Below, piece by piece: positions 7,151 to 7,563 of a DNA stretch of 7,563 bases; position 1 is the first letter of the stretch, and every line of letters starts with the position of its first letter. The stretch comes from Acidobacteriota bacterium (GTDB lineage: Bacteria > Acidobacteriota > Terriglobia > UBA7540), in the NCBI GenBank assembly GCA_003171295.1, contig PMYF01000530.1:5175-12737 (forward strand), given 5' to 3'. Position numbers and translations under genes: made by a program. Under the pieces are notes generated by a model. It had not been told where the DNA came from, did not search any database, and worked only from the letters and a program-made list of their open reading frames with translations.

Positions 7151-7563
7151 ATGATCAAAACGCAGAATCTGGACCGATCTTATCCCTTGGCGGGAGGCCG
7201 CTATTACGTGCTGCGGCGCATCAATGTGGACATCAAAGAGGGCGAATTCATCACCATCATGGGGCCGTCGGGGGCGGGGAAGTCGACGCTGCTCAGCATC
7301 ATCGGGATGCTCGATGGCGGTTGGGAAGGTGAGTTCTTCTTTCTCGACCACCCGGTTCACAAGATGGATCCCAAGAAACGTATTGAGCTCAACAAGCTCT
7401 ATATCGGCTTTGTTTTTCAACAATACCATCTGCTCGATAACCTGACCGTAGCGGAGAATCTCGAAATGCCGCTTTCCTATCGTGACGTGAAGCCCTCGGA
7501 AAGGAAAGCTTTGGTCGCTGATACCCTCGACAGGTTTCAAATCGTCGGGAAAAAGGATCTCTT
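7151..7563 (+). CDS. ABC transporter ATP-binding protein 2, N-terminal part (cut by right window edge)
   Basis: The frame is open from ATG 7151 to the window end (137 complete codons) and lacks only its 3' part. AAGGA at 7138-7142 is 8 nt upstream. The visible protein has an A-loop candidate Y11, Walker A G-P-S-G-A-G-K-S-T at 38-46 and Q-loop Q90 in G-F-V-F-Q, followed by Q-Y-H-L-L and L-T-V-A-E-N-L-E-M-P-L. This places it in the same LolD/MacB-like group as ATPase 1. It is not a simple duplicate: it lacks the polar N-terminal extension, has a different stretch between Walker A and Q-loop (W-E-G-E-F-F-F-L-D-H-P), and has E-L-N-K-L-Y-I-G-F before the Q-loop where ATPase 1 has R-I-R-N-R-E-I-G-F. 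Signature, Walker B and H-loop lie outside the window, so full activity cannot be judged. It may serve the same permeases or ones further downstream. Confidence 0.93.
   Translation, partial: MIKTQNLDRSYPLAGGRYYVLRRINVDIKEGEFITIMGPSGAGKSTLLSIIGMLDGGWEGEFFFLDHPVHKMDPKKRIELNKLYIGFVFQQYHLLDNLTVAENLEMPLSYRDVKPSERKALVADTLDRFQIVGKKDL

Overview
The window looks like a high-GC chromosome segment from a member of the Acidobacteriota. The main reason is three tandem, same-strand genes for double-length FtsX/MacB-type permeases of the ADOP kind ('acidobacterial duplicated orphan permease', about 800 aa). They carry the family's N-terminal D-L-x-Y-G-L-R-M motif, the A-L-G-I-G-A-N block and the C-terminal K-V-[DE]-P-M-x-A-L-R-Y-E ending. 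No rRNA, tRNA, CRISPR array, transposase or integrase was seen. The taxon is inferred from protein family and repeat style only.

Layout, all on the + strand: the C-terminal half of ADOP permease 1 (1-1059, cut by the left edge); complete ADOP permease 2 (1162-3570); complete ADOP permease 3 (3727-6150); a complete LolD/MacB-type ABC ATPase (6301-7044); and the N-terminal part of a second, different ABC ATPase (7151 to the right edge). The gaps are 102, 156, 150 and 106 nt. Each gap holds an imperfect palindromic repeat. The first three share one family of 7-nt-periodic units (xTCAGCx in the left arm, xGCTGAx in the right arm) that begins at the base after the permease stop codon. The fourth gap holds an unrelated palindrome. 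Large open frames on the minus strand are codon-bias shadows of these genes.

Functionally this reads as part of a MacB/LolCDE-type 'mechanotransmission' ABC system. Cytoplasmic ATPases would drive permeases with large periplasmic domains, for export or for lipid, lipoprotein or peptide handling in the cell envelope. No substrate can be read from the sequence. ADOP proteins were named 'orphan' because the founding genomes lacked neighbouring ATPase genes, so three ADOPs directly followed by two ATPases is the most notable gene-level point. The most notable non-coding point is the modular palindrome that follows each permease stop codon. I see ordinary protein families in an interesting arrangement, and no clearly new enzymatic or defence system.
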